A DNA stretch of 64,000 nucleotides from Pseudomonas quebecensis (lineage in GTDB: Bacteria > Pseudomonadota > Gammaproteobacteria > Pseudomonadales > Pseudomonadaceae), in contig NZ_CP112866.1 of NCBI RefSeq assembly GCF_026410085.1, positions 2,170,001-2,234,000 on the forward strand. The letters are read 5' to 3'. Below the pieces are notes generated by a model that was not told the DNA's origin, did not search any database, and saw only the letters and a program-made list of their open reading frames with translations. Made by a program: the position numbers and the translations under genes. Of this stretch, positions 31,695 to 40,285 are shown piece by piece (positions within the stretch are counted from its first letter, which is position 1; every line of letters begins with the position of its first letter).

Positions 31695-32200
31695 CTTTCA
31701 TGTATCGAGCTGTCGTCGTCTTTCTACTGTCGGCGTTGAGCCTGCTGGCCGGCTGCCACAGCCTCTCTCCTTTTTCGACCTTGACCAAGCTGGAGCTGAC
31801 CCTGACGGCCAGCGAAACGCTTAATCCGGACCTTCACGGTCGTCCATCGCCGGTGGTCATACACCTGATCGAACTGCGGCACCCGGCGGCATTTGAGCAT
31901 GCTGATTTCTTCAGCCTGTATGGACGCGCTGAGCAAGCGCTGCCCAAGGACTGGGTCGGCAGCGAGGAGCTGGCCTTGAGTCCCGGTGAGCGGCAGGTGC
32001 TCAAGCTCAGTATCGAACCGCAGAGCCGCTACGTCGGCGTGCTGGCGGCCTACCGGGATCTGCCTCGTGTGCAGTGGCGCAGGGTACTCAGCGTTCAACA
32101 ACAGCAGTTGACCCGTGTCGACCTTGTGCTTGACGAGGCGGGTATCCGCATCGTCGGCCATGAGGCCGGTCGCTTGGGAGATCGAAATGCAGATCTATAA
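31691..32200 (+). CDS. tssJ: T6SS outer-membrane lipoprotein TssJ
   Basis: A 169-residue lipoprotein with signal peptide and lipobox LSLLAGC, followed by a beta-sandwich domain (about 35-160). TssJ anchors the TssLM membrane complex to the outer membrane by binding TssM. Two in-frame ATGs at 31691 and 31700 are possible; the first overlaps the tagH stop. Confidence 0.92.
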   Translation: MTFMYRAVVVFLLSALSLLAGCHSLSPFSTLTKLELTLTASETLNPDLHGRPSPVVIHLIELRHPAAFEHADFFSLYGRAEQALPKDWVGSEELALSPGERQVLKLSIEPQSRYVGVLAAYRDLPRVQWRRVLSVQQQQLTRVDLVLDEAGIRIVGHEAGRLGDRNADL

Positions 32201-33512
32201 CGTCATCTGGCAGGAGGGCATGTTGCTGCGCCCGCAGCACTTGCAGCACAGCGACCGTTACTACCACCAGCAGCTTAACCAGACCCGCCTGTTGCAGGGC
32301 GATGGCTGGGGATTCCTGACGCTTGAGGTCGACTCGCAATACCTTAACCTGGGCAAAGTGGTAGTCGCCCGAGCCAGCGGGGTATTTCCGGACGGCAGCC
32401 TGTTCGAGCTGGGCAGCGCGAACGAACCCTTGGTGCTGCAGGTGCCTGCTGACGCGGGCGGGCAAGCGGTGTACCTGGTGTTGCCGCTGGCGGTCGGCAA
32501 TCAGGTGGAGGTGCGCAGGGCGGAGCAAGGCGACGTTCTGGCGCGCTACGTCAGTCATGAAACCCAGGTGGGCGACTCCAATGCCGGTGTCGATTCCCGT
32601 TGCCCGATCAATTGCGCTCGTCCGGACCTGCGACTGGCGTTGGGGGAGCAGGCCGGCGACCCGCTCCTGGTGAAACTCCAGGTGGCCCAGGTGCTGGAGT
32701 CGACACGCGAGGGAGGCGTGACGCTGGACGCGGACTTTGTGCCGACGTTCATCTACCTGCAACGCTCAGGCTACGTGTCGTCGTGCGTCAATGAGGTGAT
32801 CAGCCTGCTGGGTACCCGTGGCGACGCGATTGCCGAGCGCATCCAGGGCAACGACGGATCGAGCACGCAACTGGGCGACTTTCTCATGCTGCAGTTGATC
32901 AACCGCACAGAGTCGACCCTGCGTCATTACCTGACCCAACCTCAGGTTCGTCCAGAGACGTTATACCGCGAGCTGTTGGTGATCCTCGGTGAACTGTCGA
33001 CGTTCGCTACCCACAATAAACGCGCCCAAATAGAGGCGCGGTACCGGCATGGCGACCAGGGTGCGAGCTTTCGCGGGTTGATGGACGGCATTCGAACGGT
33101 GCTGTCGTCGGTGCTGGAGCAGCATGCCATTGAGCTCGTACTGCAACCGCGCCAATACGGGGTGCTGGTCTGTCCGGTCAGTGACCTCAAGTTGCTGGGC
33201 TGCGCCACTTTCATTCTGGCGGCCACTGCCCAGTGCGACTCGGAAGAGCTGCGCCAGCGCTTGCCCGCGCACCTGAAGGTCGGCCCCGTGGAGCGCATTC
33301 GCGAACTGGTCAACCTGCATCTGGCGGGAATCAAGGTCAAGCCGTTGCCCGTGGCGCCGCGACAGATCCCGTTCCATGCCGGCAAGACCTATTTCATGCT
33401 TGAACTCAGTGCTCGTGACATCGCGCAGCTGGCGCAATCGGGAGGTTTTGCCTTCCACGCCAGCGGCGAGTTTGCCGGGCTTGAGCTCAAGTTCTGGGCC
33501 ATCAGGAACTGA
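32187..33512 (+). CDS. tssK: T6SS baseplate-to-membrane adaptor TssK
   Basis: A 441-residue TssK protein with the family start MQIYNVIWQEGMLLRPQHLQH and C-terminal FMLELSARDIAQLAQSGGFAFH. TssK trimers connect the baseplate wedge to the TssLM membrane complex. The chosen ATG (GGGAG seven bases upstream) lies 14 nt inside tssJ; the reading frame continues upstream only as an overlap. Confidence 0.94.
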   Translation: MQIYNVIWQEGMLLRPQHLQHSDRYYHQQLNQTRLLQGDGWGFLTLEVDSQYLNLGKVVVARASGVFPDGSLFELGSANEPLVLQVPADAGGQAVYLVLPLAVGNQVEVRRAEQGDVLARYVSHETQVGDSNAGVDSRCPINCARPDLRLALGEQAGDPLLVKLQVAQVLESTREGGVTLDADFVPTFIYLQRSGYVSSCVNEVISLLGTRGDAIAERIQGNDGSSTQLGDFLMLQLINRTESTLRHYLTQPQVRPETLYRELLVILGELSTFATHNKRAQIEARYRHGDQGASFRGLMDGIRTVLSSVLEQHAIELVLQPRQYGVLVCPVSDLKLLGCATFILAATAQCDSEELRQRLPAHLKVGPVERIRELVNLHLAGIKVKPLPVAPRQIPFHAGKTYFMLELSARDIAQLAQSGGFAFHASGEFAGLELKFWAIRN

Positions 33513-33517
33513 TCGTT

Positions 33518-34381
33518 ATGACTATGGACAGTGAATACCCGCAGGATGAGAAAACCGTACTGCTTGATCGCGATGGTCACGGTCCCGTGCAGGGCGCCGT
33601 GACGGATTTCGCAGCGCCGCCGCGCTTCGAGCACCTCGAGGACCGGATGATCTACACCGCCGGCCTGCAGGGCGCGCACAGCTTTACGATGGGCCCCAAC
33701 CTCCTGGTCGCGTCGGCCTGGGACCTGCTGCTCCAGACGGTCCAGCTCAAAACCAGTTCGGGACGCGAGAGCCTGCAGGCGCTTAACGACCGGCTGTCCG
33801 CAGGGATCCTGGCCTTCGAGGCGCGCGCCCTGCATCACGGCGAGGAAAACAGTCAGGTCATGTCCGCGCGTTATGTACTTTGCAGTGTGATTGACGAAGC
33901 GGTGGTGACCACGGCGTGGGGCGGCCATAGCGATTGGTCGAAAACAAGCCTGCTGAGCCGCTTTCATCAAGAGACCTTTGGCGGGGAAAAGTTTTTCCAA
34001 CTGCTGGAGCGCTTGTCCCTCGATCCGCTTAAGCACCTGGCGATGCTGGAATTGATGTACCTGTGCCTGTCCATCGGCTTTGAAGGCAAGTACCGCGTGA
34101 CGGAGCGCGGTGGGGTGCAGCTTGAAGCGGTGCGCGACGGCCTGTACCGACAGATTCGACATGGGCGTGGCGAACACGCGTCGATGACGGTTTCCACCGA
34201 GCCAGACAGACCGGCGCGCACGGCGCTACGCATTGTGCCGGCCAAATGGGTCGCCACTTGTGCTGGGATCTGCCTGCTGGCGATGTATCTGGCATTCGCC
34301 GGCGTGCTCGGCGACCAGCGCACGACCTTACTGCAATCCTTTCAATCTTTGGCGCCGGATCTGACGCGGACGTCCTCGTAA
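33518..34381 (+). CDS. tssL: T6SS inner-membrane protein TssL (DotU/IcmH)
   Basis: A 287-residue DotU-family protein: cytoplasmic helical domain (about 45-235, LVASAWDLLLQTVQL and YVLCSVIDEAVVTTAWG) and one C-terminal membrane segment (WVATCAGICLLAMYLAFAGVLG) followed by a short periplasmic tail. It lacks the fused peptidoglycan-binding domain seen in extended TssL proteins, so cell-wall anchoring must come from another subunit. Six bases after tssK. Confidence 0.93.
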   Translation: MTMDSEYPQDEKTVLLDRDGHGPVQGAVTDFAAPPRFEHLEDRMIYTAGLQGAHSFTMGPNLLVASAWDLLLQTVQLKTSSGRESLQALNDRLSAGILAFEARALHHGEENSQVMSARYVLCSVIDEAVVTTAWGGHSDWSKTSLLSRFHQETFGGEKFFQLLERLSLDPLKHLAMLELMYLCLSIGFEGKYRVTERGGVQLEAVRDGLYRQIRHGRGEHASMTVSTEPDRPARTALRIVPAKWVATCAGICLLAMYLAFAGVLGDQRTTLLQSFQSLAPDLTRTSS

Positions 34382-34395
34382 CGCTGGGAGCAATC

Positions 34396-37300
34396 ATGAG
34401 CGCATTCTTCAAGGGCGTGGGCGCGTTGCTGCGCAAAATTTGGTTATGGAGCCTGTTGTTGGTACTGGGCAGCGCACTGTTGGTATGGTTTGCCGGGCCG
34501 CTGTTGGCGGTCGCTGACCACCGTTTCTGGCAAAGCTCAACGGCGCGTCTGCTGACGATCAGCGCGTTGTTTCTCGCATGGGGGCTGGCGATGGTGGGGG
34601 CCGGCGGTCGGCGTGCCGCACGGTTGCGCTTACCTGAGACCGAGGCGAGTCACCCGCGCGACGGATTGGTGGAGACGGAGCAACGCCAGGTGCGCGGGCG
34701 TTTCAAGGAGGCCTTGCACACCCTGAGAACCACGCGGCGTTACGGTGAGCGCAGCGCGCGCTGGCGCAACGAGTTGCCTTGGTATTTGTTGATTGGCGAG
34801 CAAGGCAGCGGCAAAAGCTCTTTGCTGGCGGCCAACGGTTTGGTTTACCCGCTCGATCGCTCAGAGGCGCGGTCTTCGAGAGCGAACGCTTACTTCGATG
34901 CCTACCTGGCCGACGAAGCCGTTGTGATAGAGGTCGCCGGGCGCTATCTGACGCAGCCTGACGTGCCGGTGGACGGTGCAGGATGGTCGACGTTGCTGGG
35001 CCTGCTCAAGTCGCGACACCGAGCGCGGCCGCTCAACGGTGTGGTGGTGACCCTGGCGGTGGAAACGTTGCTGGGCATGAACGAGCACGACCTCGACCTG
35101 CATGCACGACGGATACACACGCGTCTGCAAGACATCCAGCAACGGCTGCACATGGACGTGCCGGTGTACCTGATACTGACCCAGGCCGACCGCTTGCCGG
35201 GGTTCGCCGAATTCTTCGACTCCCCTATGGGCGACAGCGCAGAAGCGGTGCTCGGAGAGCCCCTGGCGGCAGGCAAGGCCGGCACCGAGATCGGCCATGT
35301 GCGCGAAGCGTTCGAGAGGTTGCTGCAGCGTCTGGGCGCGCAGGTGATTGCTCGCTTGCATCTGGAACGTGATGTCGAGCGCCGCGGGCAGATGCTTGAC
35401 TTCCCCCGGCAGGTTGCCCATATCGGTGAGCGTTTATGCCTGTTCGTGGAAACTGCGTTCTGCGCTCATCGCTTCCAGCGCATCAATCGACTGCGCGGGT
35501 TCTACCTGGCCTGCGGGGCGTCGGAGGACGGACGTTCTTATTTCGTGCAGGGCCTGTTCAACCGCGTGATCTTTGCGGAGGCTGACCTGGCGGGGCTGCA
35601 TACCCCCGAGCGACAACGCCTGCGCCGCCGCCAAGGCCTTGGGATGCTGGTCGCTTCGTTGCTCGTGGTCGTGGCGGGAATAGTCTGGACACACAGTTAC
35701 TCGGTCAACCACCAGCGCCTGCTGCAATTGGCGCAACTGCTCGATATCCAACCGCCCGATCCTGCCATAGCGGATTCCACCCTGGCACTGCTGCCGCGGC
35801 TGGACAGCCATCGGGCTGCGACCCAGGTATTCCCTCCCGTGGCGCAGGTGCGGATGGTCGAGCGGGTAGGGTTGTTCCAAGGCGAGGCCGTCCGTCCGCT
35901 GTTATCCGATGTTTATGACAGGACACTGCATCAGCAACTGCTGCCGCAAGTGGTTGCCCTGCTTGAAGAACAGGTCCGGGCCAGCCTGGGCGATCGCGAA
36001 ACGTTGATGGATACGTTGCGGGCGTACCTGATGCTCAACTTGCCGAAACGTCGTGATAATGCCTGGCTGAAGGAGCGTGTGGCGGGTCATTGGTCTGCAC
36101 GTTACGCCAGCGACCCGTCGGTGCAGAAGCGCTTGAACGAGCATTTCTCGCGCTTGCTTGAGCAACCGTTCGTGATGCCCTTGAGCGATGACCTGGTGGC
36201 CGAGGCTCGCCAACAATTGCGCGGTGAATCGCTCGCCGGCGTGGTCTATCGGGCGCTGCGTCACCAGGCTCGCAACCTTGAACCTTATCGACTGGTACAG
36301 GGGCGCGGGCTTTCCGCGCCGGATGAACCCATCCCCGGCTTCTTCACCCGGCGGTACGTGCAGTACTTCGAAAAGCAGGGGCCGCGACTGGTCAACGCCA
36401 TCGCGCAGGACAACTGGGTGCTCGGCGAAAGCGGTGACCTGAGCCCCATGGATTTACGCCAGCTGATGCTGGAGCTGGAGCAACGCTATTTCAGCGAGTA
36501 TGCCGATGCGTGGAGCCACGCCATCGGTCAGGTTCGGCTGTTGGAGAGCGACAACCTGCGACAGCATGCCGAGACGCTTGCCGACCTGGCATCCGCCCAG
36601 TCGCCGTGGGTGCAACTGTTGCATCAGTTGCGTGAAAACACCCGGCTTGTGGCGCAACGCGAGCACCTTGAGGGCGTGACGCGCCAAGTTGGCGAGCTGG
36701 GCGTTGCGGCGCAGGCGGGCGCCGCCCTGTTGTCAGGCAGCGCGTTACCGGGGCAGATGGCACCTGATTCCGCGCGGCGCGCGTTGCAGCGGCGCTTCGA
36801 GCCCTTGCATCAATTGCTGGATGCGGAGCAGAACCCACGTGAACAACTGCTGCAGGCGTTGCGGCTGCTGGATGAATGGCAACTGCAGTTGGCGGGCTTG
36901 AACCGCGATGACTTGCCCGAACAGGCCGCGTTCAGGATGGCCAGCCGGCGCATGGATGGCCAGCAACCGCAATTGGGGCGTTTACGTGATACGGCTGCGC
37001 GCCTGCCGCAACCTCTGAAAGGGTGGTTCGACAGTATTGCCGACGATAGCTGGCGGCTGTTGCTTGACAGCGCTCATGCCTATGTCAATCAGCGCTACCA
37101 GAGCGAACTCTACGGCTTTTACGCCAAGACGATTCAGCGTCGGTATCCATTCACTGCCAGCGCACGCACCGATGTCGCCCTGGAGGATTTTCAGGAATTC
37201 TTCAAGCCACGGGGGAGCTTGGCGCGCTTCTACGACAGCCATCTGCGCGCGTTTGTCAGTGCAGACGGCCGCCGCTACCGCCTGCGTAGCCTGGACGGCC

Positions 37301-37779
37301 GCAGCCTGCCGATGTCGCGCTCGTTGCTGGACCAACTCAGCAAAGCCCAGATGATTCGTCAAGGTTTCTTCAATGACGAGCAGGAGTGGGCGGTGCGGTT
37401 CAGTCTGGCGCCCTACAGCCTGGACCCGGCTGTCAGCCGTGCGATGCTGAGTATTGGCGACAAACAGCTCGAATATCGCCACGGACCCATCGTGCCCATG
37501 GTGTTCGACTGGCCCGGCGAGGCGGACCAGAGCCGCACCAGCCTGGTACTGGAGCGTGGCGCGCAGCGGCCATTAGGCATCAAGGATAACAGCGGGGCGT
37601 GGTCATTGTTTCGGTTCGTCGAGCTGATGCAAAGTGAGCTCATTGATGCTCGCCAGGCCCGCCTGTTCAAGGCTGATCTCTCCGGGCTGCGTGCGCACTT
37701 CCTGCTTTCCAGCCAGCGCAACCCGGTGCCGCTGCAGTGGGAGCAATGGCGCACCTTTCGCTTGCCGGAGCAACTATGA
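34396..37779 (+). CDS. tssM: T6SS inner-membrane protein TssM (IcmF)
   Basis: An 1127-residue IcmF-family protein. Two membrane segments near the N-terminus (WLWSLLLVLGSALLVWFAG and a second at about 53-70), a cytoplasmic NTPase-like domain with Walker A GEQGSGKS (about 133), a third membrane segment (GMLVASLLVVVAGIVWTHSY, about 416-436) and a long periplasmic domain. The C-terminal part binds TssJ. Start is the ATG at MSAFFKGVGALL, 15 nt after the tssL stop. The stop overlaps the phosphatase start. Confidence 0.94.
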   Translation: MSAFFKGVGALLRKIWLWSLLLVLGSALLVWFAGPLLAVADHRFWQSSTARLLTISALFLAWGLAMVGAGGRRAARLRLPETEASHPRDGLVETEQRQVRGRFKEALHTLRTTRRYGERSARWRNELPWYLLIGEQGSGKSSLLAANGLVYPLDRSEARSSRANAYFDAYLADEAVVIEVAGRYLTQPDVPVDGAGWSTLLGLLKSRHRARPLNGVVVTLAVETLLGMNEHDLDLHARRIHTRLQDIQQRLHMDVPVYLILTQADRLPGFAEFFDSPMGDSAEAVLGEPLAAGKAGTEIGHVREAFERLLQRLGAQVIARLHLERDVERRGQMLDFPRQVAHIGERLCLFVETAFCAHRFQRINRLRGFYLACGASEDGRSYFVQGLFNRVIFAEADLAGLHTPERQRLRRRQGLGMLVASLLVVVAGIVWTHSYSVNHQRLLQLAQLLDIQPPDPAIADSTLALLPRLDSHRAATQVFPPVAQVRMVERVGLFQGEAVRPLLSDVYDRTLHQQLLPQVVALLEEQVRASLGDRETLMDTLRAYLMLNLPKRRDNAWLKERVAGHWSARYASDPSVQKRLNEHFSRLLEQPFVMPLSDDLVAEARQQLRGESLAGVVYRALRHQARNLEPYRLVQGRGLSAPDEPIPGFFTRRYVQYFEKQGPRLVNAIAQDNWVLGESGDLSPMDLRQLMLELEQRYFSEYADAWSHAIGQVRLLESDNLRQHAETLADLASAQSPWVQLLHQLRENTRLVAQREHLEGVTRQVGELGVAAQAGAALLSGSALPGQMAPDSARRALQRRFEPLHQLLDAEQNPREQLLQALRLLDEWQLQLAGLNRDDLPEQAAFRMASRRMDGQQPQLGRLRDTAARLPQPLKGWFDSIADDSWRLLLDSAHAYVNQRYQSELYGFYAKTIQRRYPFTASARTDVALEDFQEFFKPRGSLARFYDSHLRAFVSADGRRYRLRSLDGRSLPMSRSLLDQLSKAQMIRQGFFNDEQEWAVRFSLAPYSLDPAVSRAMLSIGDKQLEYRHGPIVPMVFDWPGEADQSRTSLVLERGAQRPLGIKDNSGAWSLFRFVELMQSELIDARQARLFKADLSGLRAHFLLSSQRNPVPLQWEQWRTFRLPEQL

Positions 37780-38507
37780 CCCCGATGCCTGCGTTGTGGC
37801 GCAGCGCCGGGCGTACAGCGCGGGGCAAGCTGCGTGCGCGCAACGAGGACGCTTTCCTCGACTGCCCGCAGCGTGGCTGCTGGGCGGTAGCCGACGGCAT
37901 GGGCGGCCATCGTGCCGGGGATGTGGCCAGCCAGTCGGTCATCCGAAGCCTGGCGTCGTTGCCTGGCGATGATGGCTTCGATCAGCGTATCGACACGGTG
38001 CGCAGGCGCCTGCGCGCACTTGACCGCCAGTTGAGCCGCGCGGTGCCATCGGTTGATGGCAGCCTGACGGATATGATGGGCAGCACCGTGGTCGCCTTGC
38101 TGCTGGATGGCAATCGTGCCGCCTGCCTTTGGGTCGGCGACAGCCGATGCTACCTCTGGCGCGGGCAACGTCTGTACCAGTTGTCGCGGGACCATTCACG
38201 CTTGCAGCAATTGATGGATCGCCAGCACTTGACCCTGGAGCAGGCGCGCGGCCATCCGAATGCCAGAGCCCTGACGCGGGCCATCGGCGGCCGACAACCC
38301 CTGAGCCTGGAGGTGCTGGAACTGTGCGTCCGCCCCGGCGATGTGTTTTTACTGTGCAGCGACGGTTTGTATCAGGGGCTCAGCCACGGCGTGCTGGGGC
38401 GTGCGCTGAGTATGAACAACCCTCGGCAAATGGTGGATCGGTTGTTCGCCGAAGTGTTGCGCGGCTCGGCCCAGGACGACCTGACGGCGGTGGTGGTGCA
38501 GCCATGA
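37776..38507 (+). CDS. stp1: PP2C-type Ser/Thr phosphatase of the T6SS (Stp1)
   Basis: A 243-residue PPM/PP2C phosphatase with all metal-binding motifs: RARNEDAFL, VADGMGGHRAGD, LWVGDSRCYLW, LLCSDGL and DDLTAVVV. In HSI systems it removes phosphate from FHA partners, damping post-translational activation. ATGA overlap with tssM and with the kinase downstream indicates tight coupling and matched amounts of phosphatase and kinase. Confidence 0.93.
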   Translation: MTPMPALWRSAGRTARGKLRARNEDAFLDCPQRGCWAVADGMGGHRAGDVASQSVIRSLASLPGDDGFDQRIDTVRRRLRALDRQLSRAVPSVDGSLTDMMGSTVVALLLDGNRAACLWVGDSRCYLWRGQRLYQLSRDHSRLQQLMDRQHLTLEQARGHPNARALTRAIGGRQPLSLEVLELCVRPGDVFLLCSDGLYQGLSHGVLGRALSMNNPRQMVDRLFAEVLRGSAQDDLTAVVVQP

Positions 38508-39346
38508 GCGCGGCCCTGGGCCCGCCCGACCTGCTTGCGGGGCGCTATCAGCTTGAGCGCGTGTTGGGAACGGGTGGGATGGGTGTGGTTTATCGTGCAC
38601 GAGACCTGCTGCACGAAGCTTTCGGTGAGCCCAGCCCCTGGGTCGCATTGAAACTGCTGGGCGACAGCCTTTCCACCTGTCCCGATGGGCATGTGCTGCT
38701 GTACAGCGAATTCGCCCTGACACGAAGGCTGCGCCATGAGCACGTGGTGCGCGCGTTCGCTTTTGAAGTCGACACGGTGCGTCAGGTGGCGTTCTTCACC
38801 ATGGAGTGGCTGCCGGGGCTGACCCTGGACCGGCTGCTGCTGGAGTACCCGGACGGCCTGCCTTGGAATGAGCTGCAACCGATGGCCGTGCAACTGTTGG
38901 ATGCGCTTGCTTATGCGCACCGCGCGGGTGTGCTGCATGGGGATATAAAACCGACCAACATCATGGTCGGGGAGCAGGGCTTGTGTCTGTTCGACTTCGG
39001 CCTGGGGCATGCCGAGTCGCAAAGAGCCGCCGGATTACCAGGCTTGAGCCACCGTCGCTTGAATGCCTGGACCCCGGCCTATGCCGCCCCGGAGTTGAAG
39101 GACGGCGGCGGACCGTCAGTGAGCGCCGACCTTTATGGCGCCGCGCGCGTACTGTACGAGTTGGCCCAGGGAAGGCGCGTCGTGGAGCCTCACCGCACCC
39201 GCCCACTGCCCCGGCCGCGCAGGTTGCCCAGGCGCTGCTGGAGCGCGTTGCGTTCAGCCTTGAGCTGGGCTGCGACGCATCGAACGGTTACGGTTGAGCA
39301 ACTGCGCGATAGCATGGCGGTGACGCACCGGCGATGGTTTGTCTAG
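38504..39346 (+). CDS. stk1: Short Ser/Thr protein kinase of the T6SS (Stk1)
   Basis: A 280-residue Hanks-type kinase: glycine loop GTGGMGVVYRARD, lysine in VALKLL, catalytic loop HGDIKPTNIM (glycine in place of arginine in the HRD motif), DFGLG and a PAYAAPEL activation-segment end. It stops soon after the C-lobe and has no membrane segment or extracellular sensor, unlike the long PpkA of HSI-I. It is therefore soluble; input must come through other proteins. Last gene of the T6SS operon; its TAG overlaps the stop of the convergent unknown gene. Confidence 0.9.
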   Translation: MSAALGPPDLLAGRYQLERVLGTGGMGVVYRARDLLHEAFGEPSPWVALKLLGDSLSTCPDGHVLLYSEFALTRRLRHEHVVRAFAFEVDTVRQVAFFTMEWLPGLTLDRLLLEYPDGLPWNELQPMAVQLLDALAYAHRAGVLHGDIKPTNIMVGEQGLCLFDFGLGHAESQRAAGLPGLSHRRLNAWTPAYAAPELKDGGGPSVSADLYGAARVLYELAQGRRVVEPHRTRPLPRPRRLPRRCWSALRSALSWAATHRTVTVEQLRDSMAVTHRRWFV

Positions 39347-39708
39347 GGGAGTGGGACGCCGGGCAGGTTGTGCAGCTCGCAGTATTCGGACCAGCTCAAT
39401 CCGGCCATCTGCGCCACTTCCCTGTGCACTTCCAAGCGTTGAGCGTTGAAGGCTTCGGGGGACTCGGCGGTGAGTTTAAGCGTCAGTTCCCACGCGAACA
39501 AACCCAGGCGCTCGGCTTCCGCCTCGAAGGCTTCGTGCAAGCGTTCCGCGCGGTATTGGGCAAGCGATTCACCCTTGGCCTGAGCGGCCAGGGGATTCAA
39601 GGCGTCCAATTGCGCGAGGAGCTCCGGATGGGCCACAAGAAATCGATCAAGGGCCAGTTGATGGCTATCACCCGGCTCAGCTACAGGATCGTTTCTACGC
39701 TCAGACAC
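39343..39708 (-). CDS. Small uncharacterised protein (DUF6388-like)
   Basis: A 121-residue, helical, acidic protein (HEAFEAEAERLGLFAWELTLK, and LSWSEYCELHNLPGVPLP at the end), soluble and without a signal peptide. It resembles a Pseudomonas family I know as DUF6388; function unknown. I chose the GTG start because AGGAGG lies nine bases upstream; a longer frame adds 13 residues. The start lies inside the stop region of the membrane gene upstream (GTGTCTGA), so the two are coupled. Convergent with stk1 by a CTAG overlap. Confidence 0.65.
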   Translation of the reverse strand: MSERRNDPVAEPGDSHQLALDRFLVAHPELLAQLDALNPLAAQAKGESLAQYRAERLHEAFEAEAERLGLFAWELTLKLTAESPEAFNAQRLEVHREVAQMAGLSWSEYCELHNLPGVPLP

Positions 39709-39967
39709 CGGTGCCGACCTCCTGGTGGGATTCCCTGCGTCGAGCACGCTTGCGCAGGTGGCGCGATACCCGATGTTGCAGTGGTTCGAGTATGAAGAAC
39801 AGCAGATAGGCCATCAGCACCAGCGTCAGATCAACCCAGGTACCGGCGATCGGTCCGGACACTTCTTCAACAATATCTTTGATTACAAACAACAGGGCGA
39901 CTCCGCCCAGCCATAGCATTGCGTTAAGCAGCAGTGGCCGCATTGCGTTCGACAACTTGTGTTGCAT
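39701..39967 (-). CDS. Small two-helix membrane protein, unknown
   Basis: An 88-residue protein with two predicted membrane segments (LLLNAMLWLGGVALLFVI and LTLVLMAYLLFFILEPL) and a very basic C-terminus (RHLRKRARRRESH). The ATG at MQHKLSNAM follows AGGAGG ten bases upstream. The basic tail would be cytoplasmic. It is coupled to the DUF6388-like gene by overlap, so the pair is likely one function. I know no role. Confidence 0.7.
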   Translation of the reverse strand: MQHKLSNAMRPLLLNAMLWLGGVALLFVIKDIVEEVSGPIAGTWVDLTLVLMAYLLFFILEPLQHRVSRHLRKRARRRESHQEVGTGV

Positions 39968-40285
39968 TTTGAACCTACCTCCTGGGTACCTGGTATGACT
40001 CAGGCCCTGCTTCCCTGAATTGGCGACCTCAGCCTGACGCTTTGCCGGGTCACACTCACGCTCCATAAGCCGTCAATAGTACCCGCTCAACCACGATTAG
40101 GGATTTTTCCTACTTAAAAAGTTCAATTAATTGCGCGCGATCACCCATTCCAGGCCGCAACCCCCTGGAAAATCGACGCCAACGCCGTAAAGGCCTTTCG
40201 CTCCCAGTGCCTGGGCGTGTAGCGTTACCTCGTGTTTCCGGGCCCTGCCTTGAAGGGCATCGTGCGATGGGCAGAGGGATGGGTC
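39968..40285. promoter_or_regulatory. Divergent spacer with a near-palindrome
   Basis: A 318-base gap between the small membrane gene (minus) and the EIIC-EAL gene (plus), without a convincing gene. TAGGGATTTTTCCTA at 40098-40112 is a near-palindrome with TAGG/CCTA ends in an A/T-rich patch, a possible regulator site. Nothing else stands out. Confidence 0.4.

Noticed and set aside
38129..38503. Upstream extension of stk1 inside the phosphatase gene
   Set aside because: Out-of-frame shadow of stp1; the ATG overlapping the stp1 stop starts a normal kinase fold.
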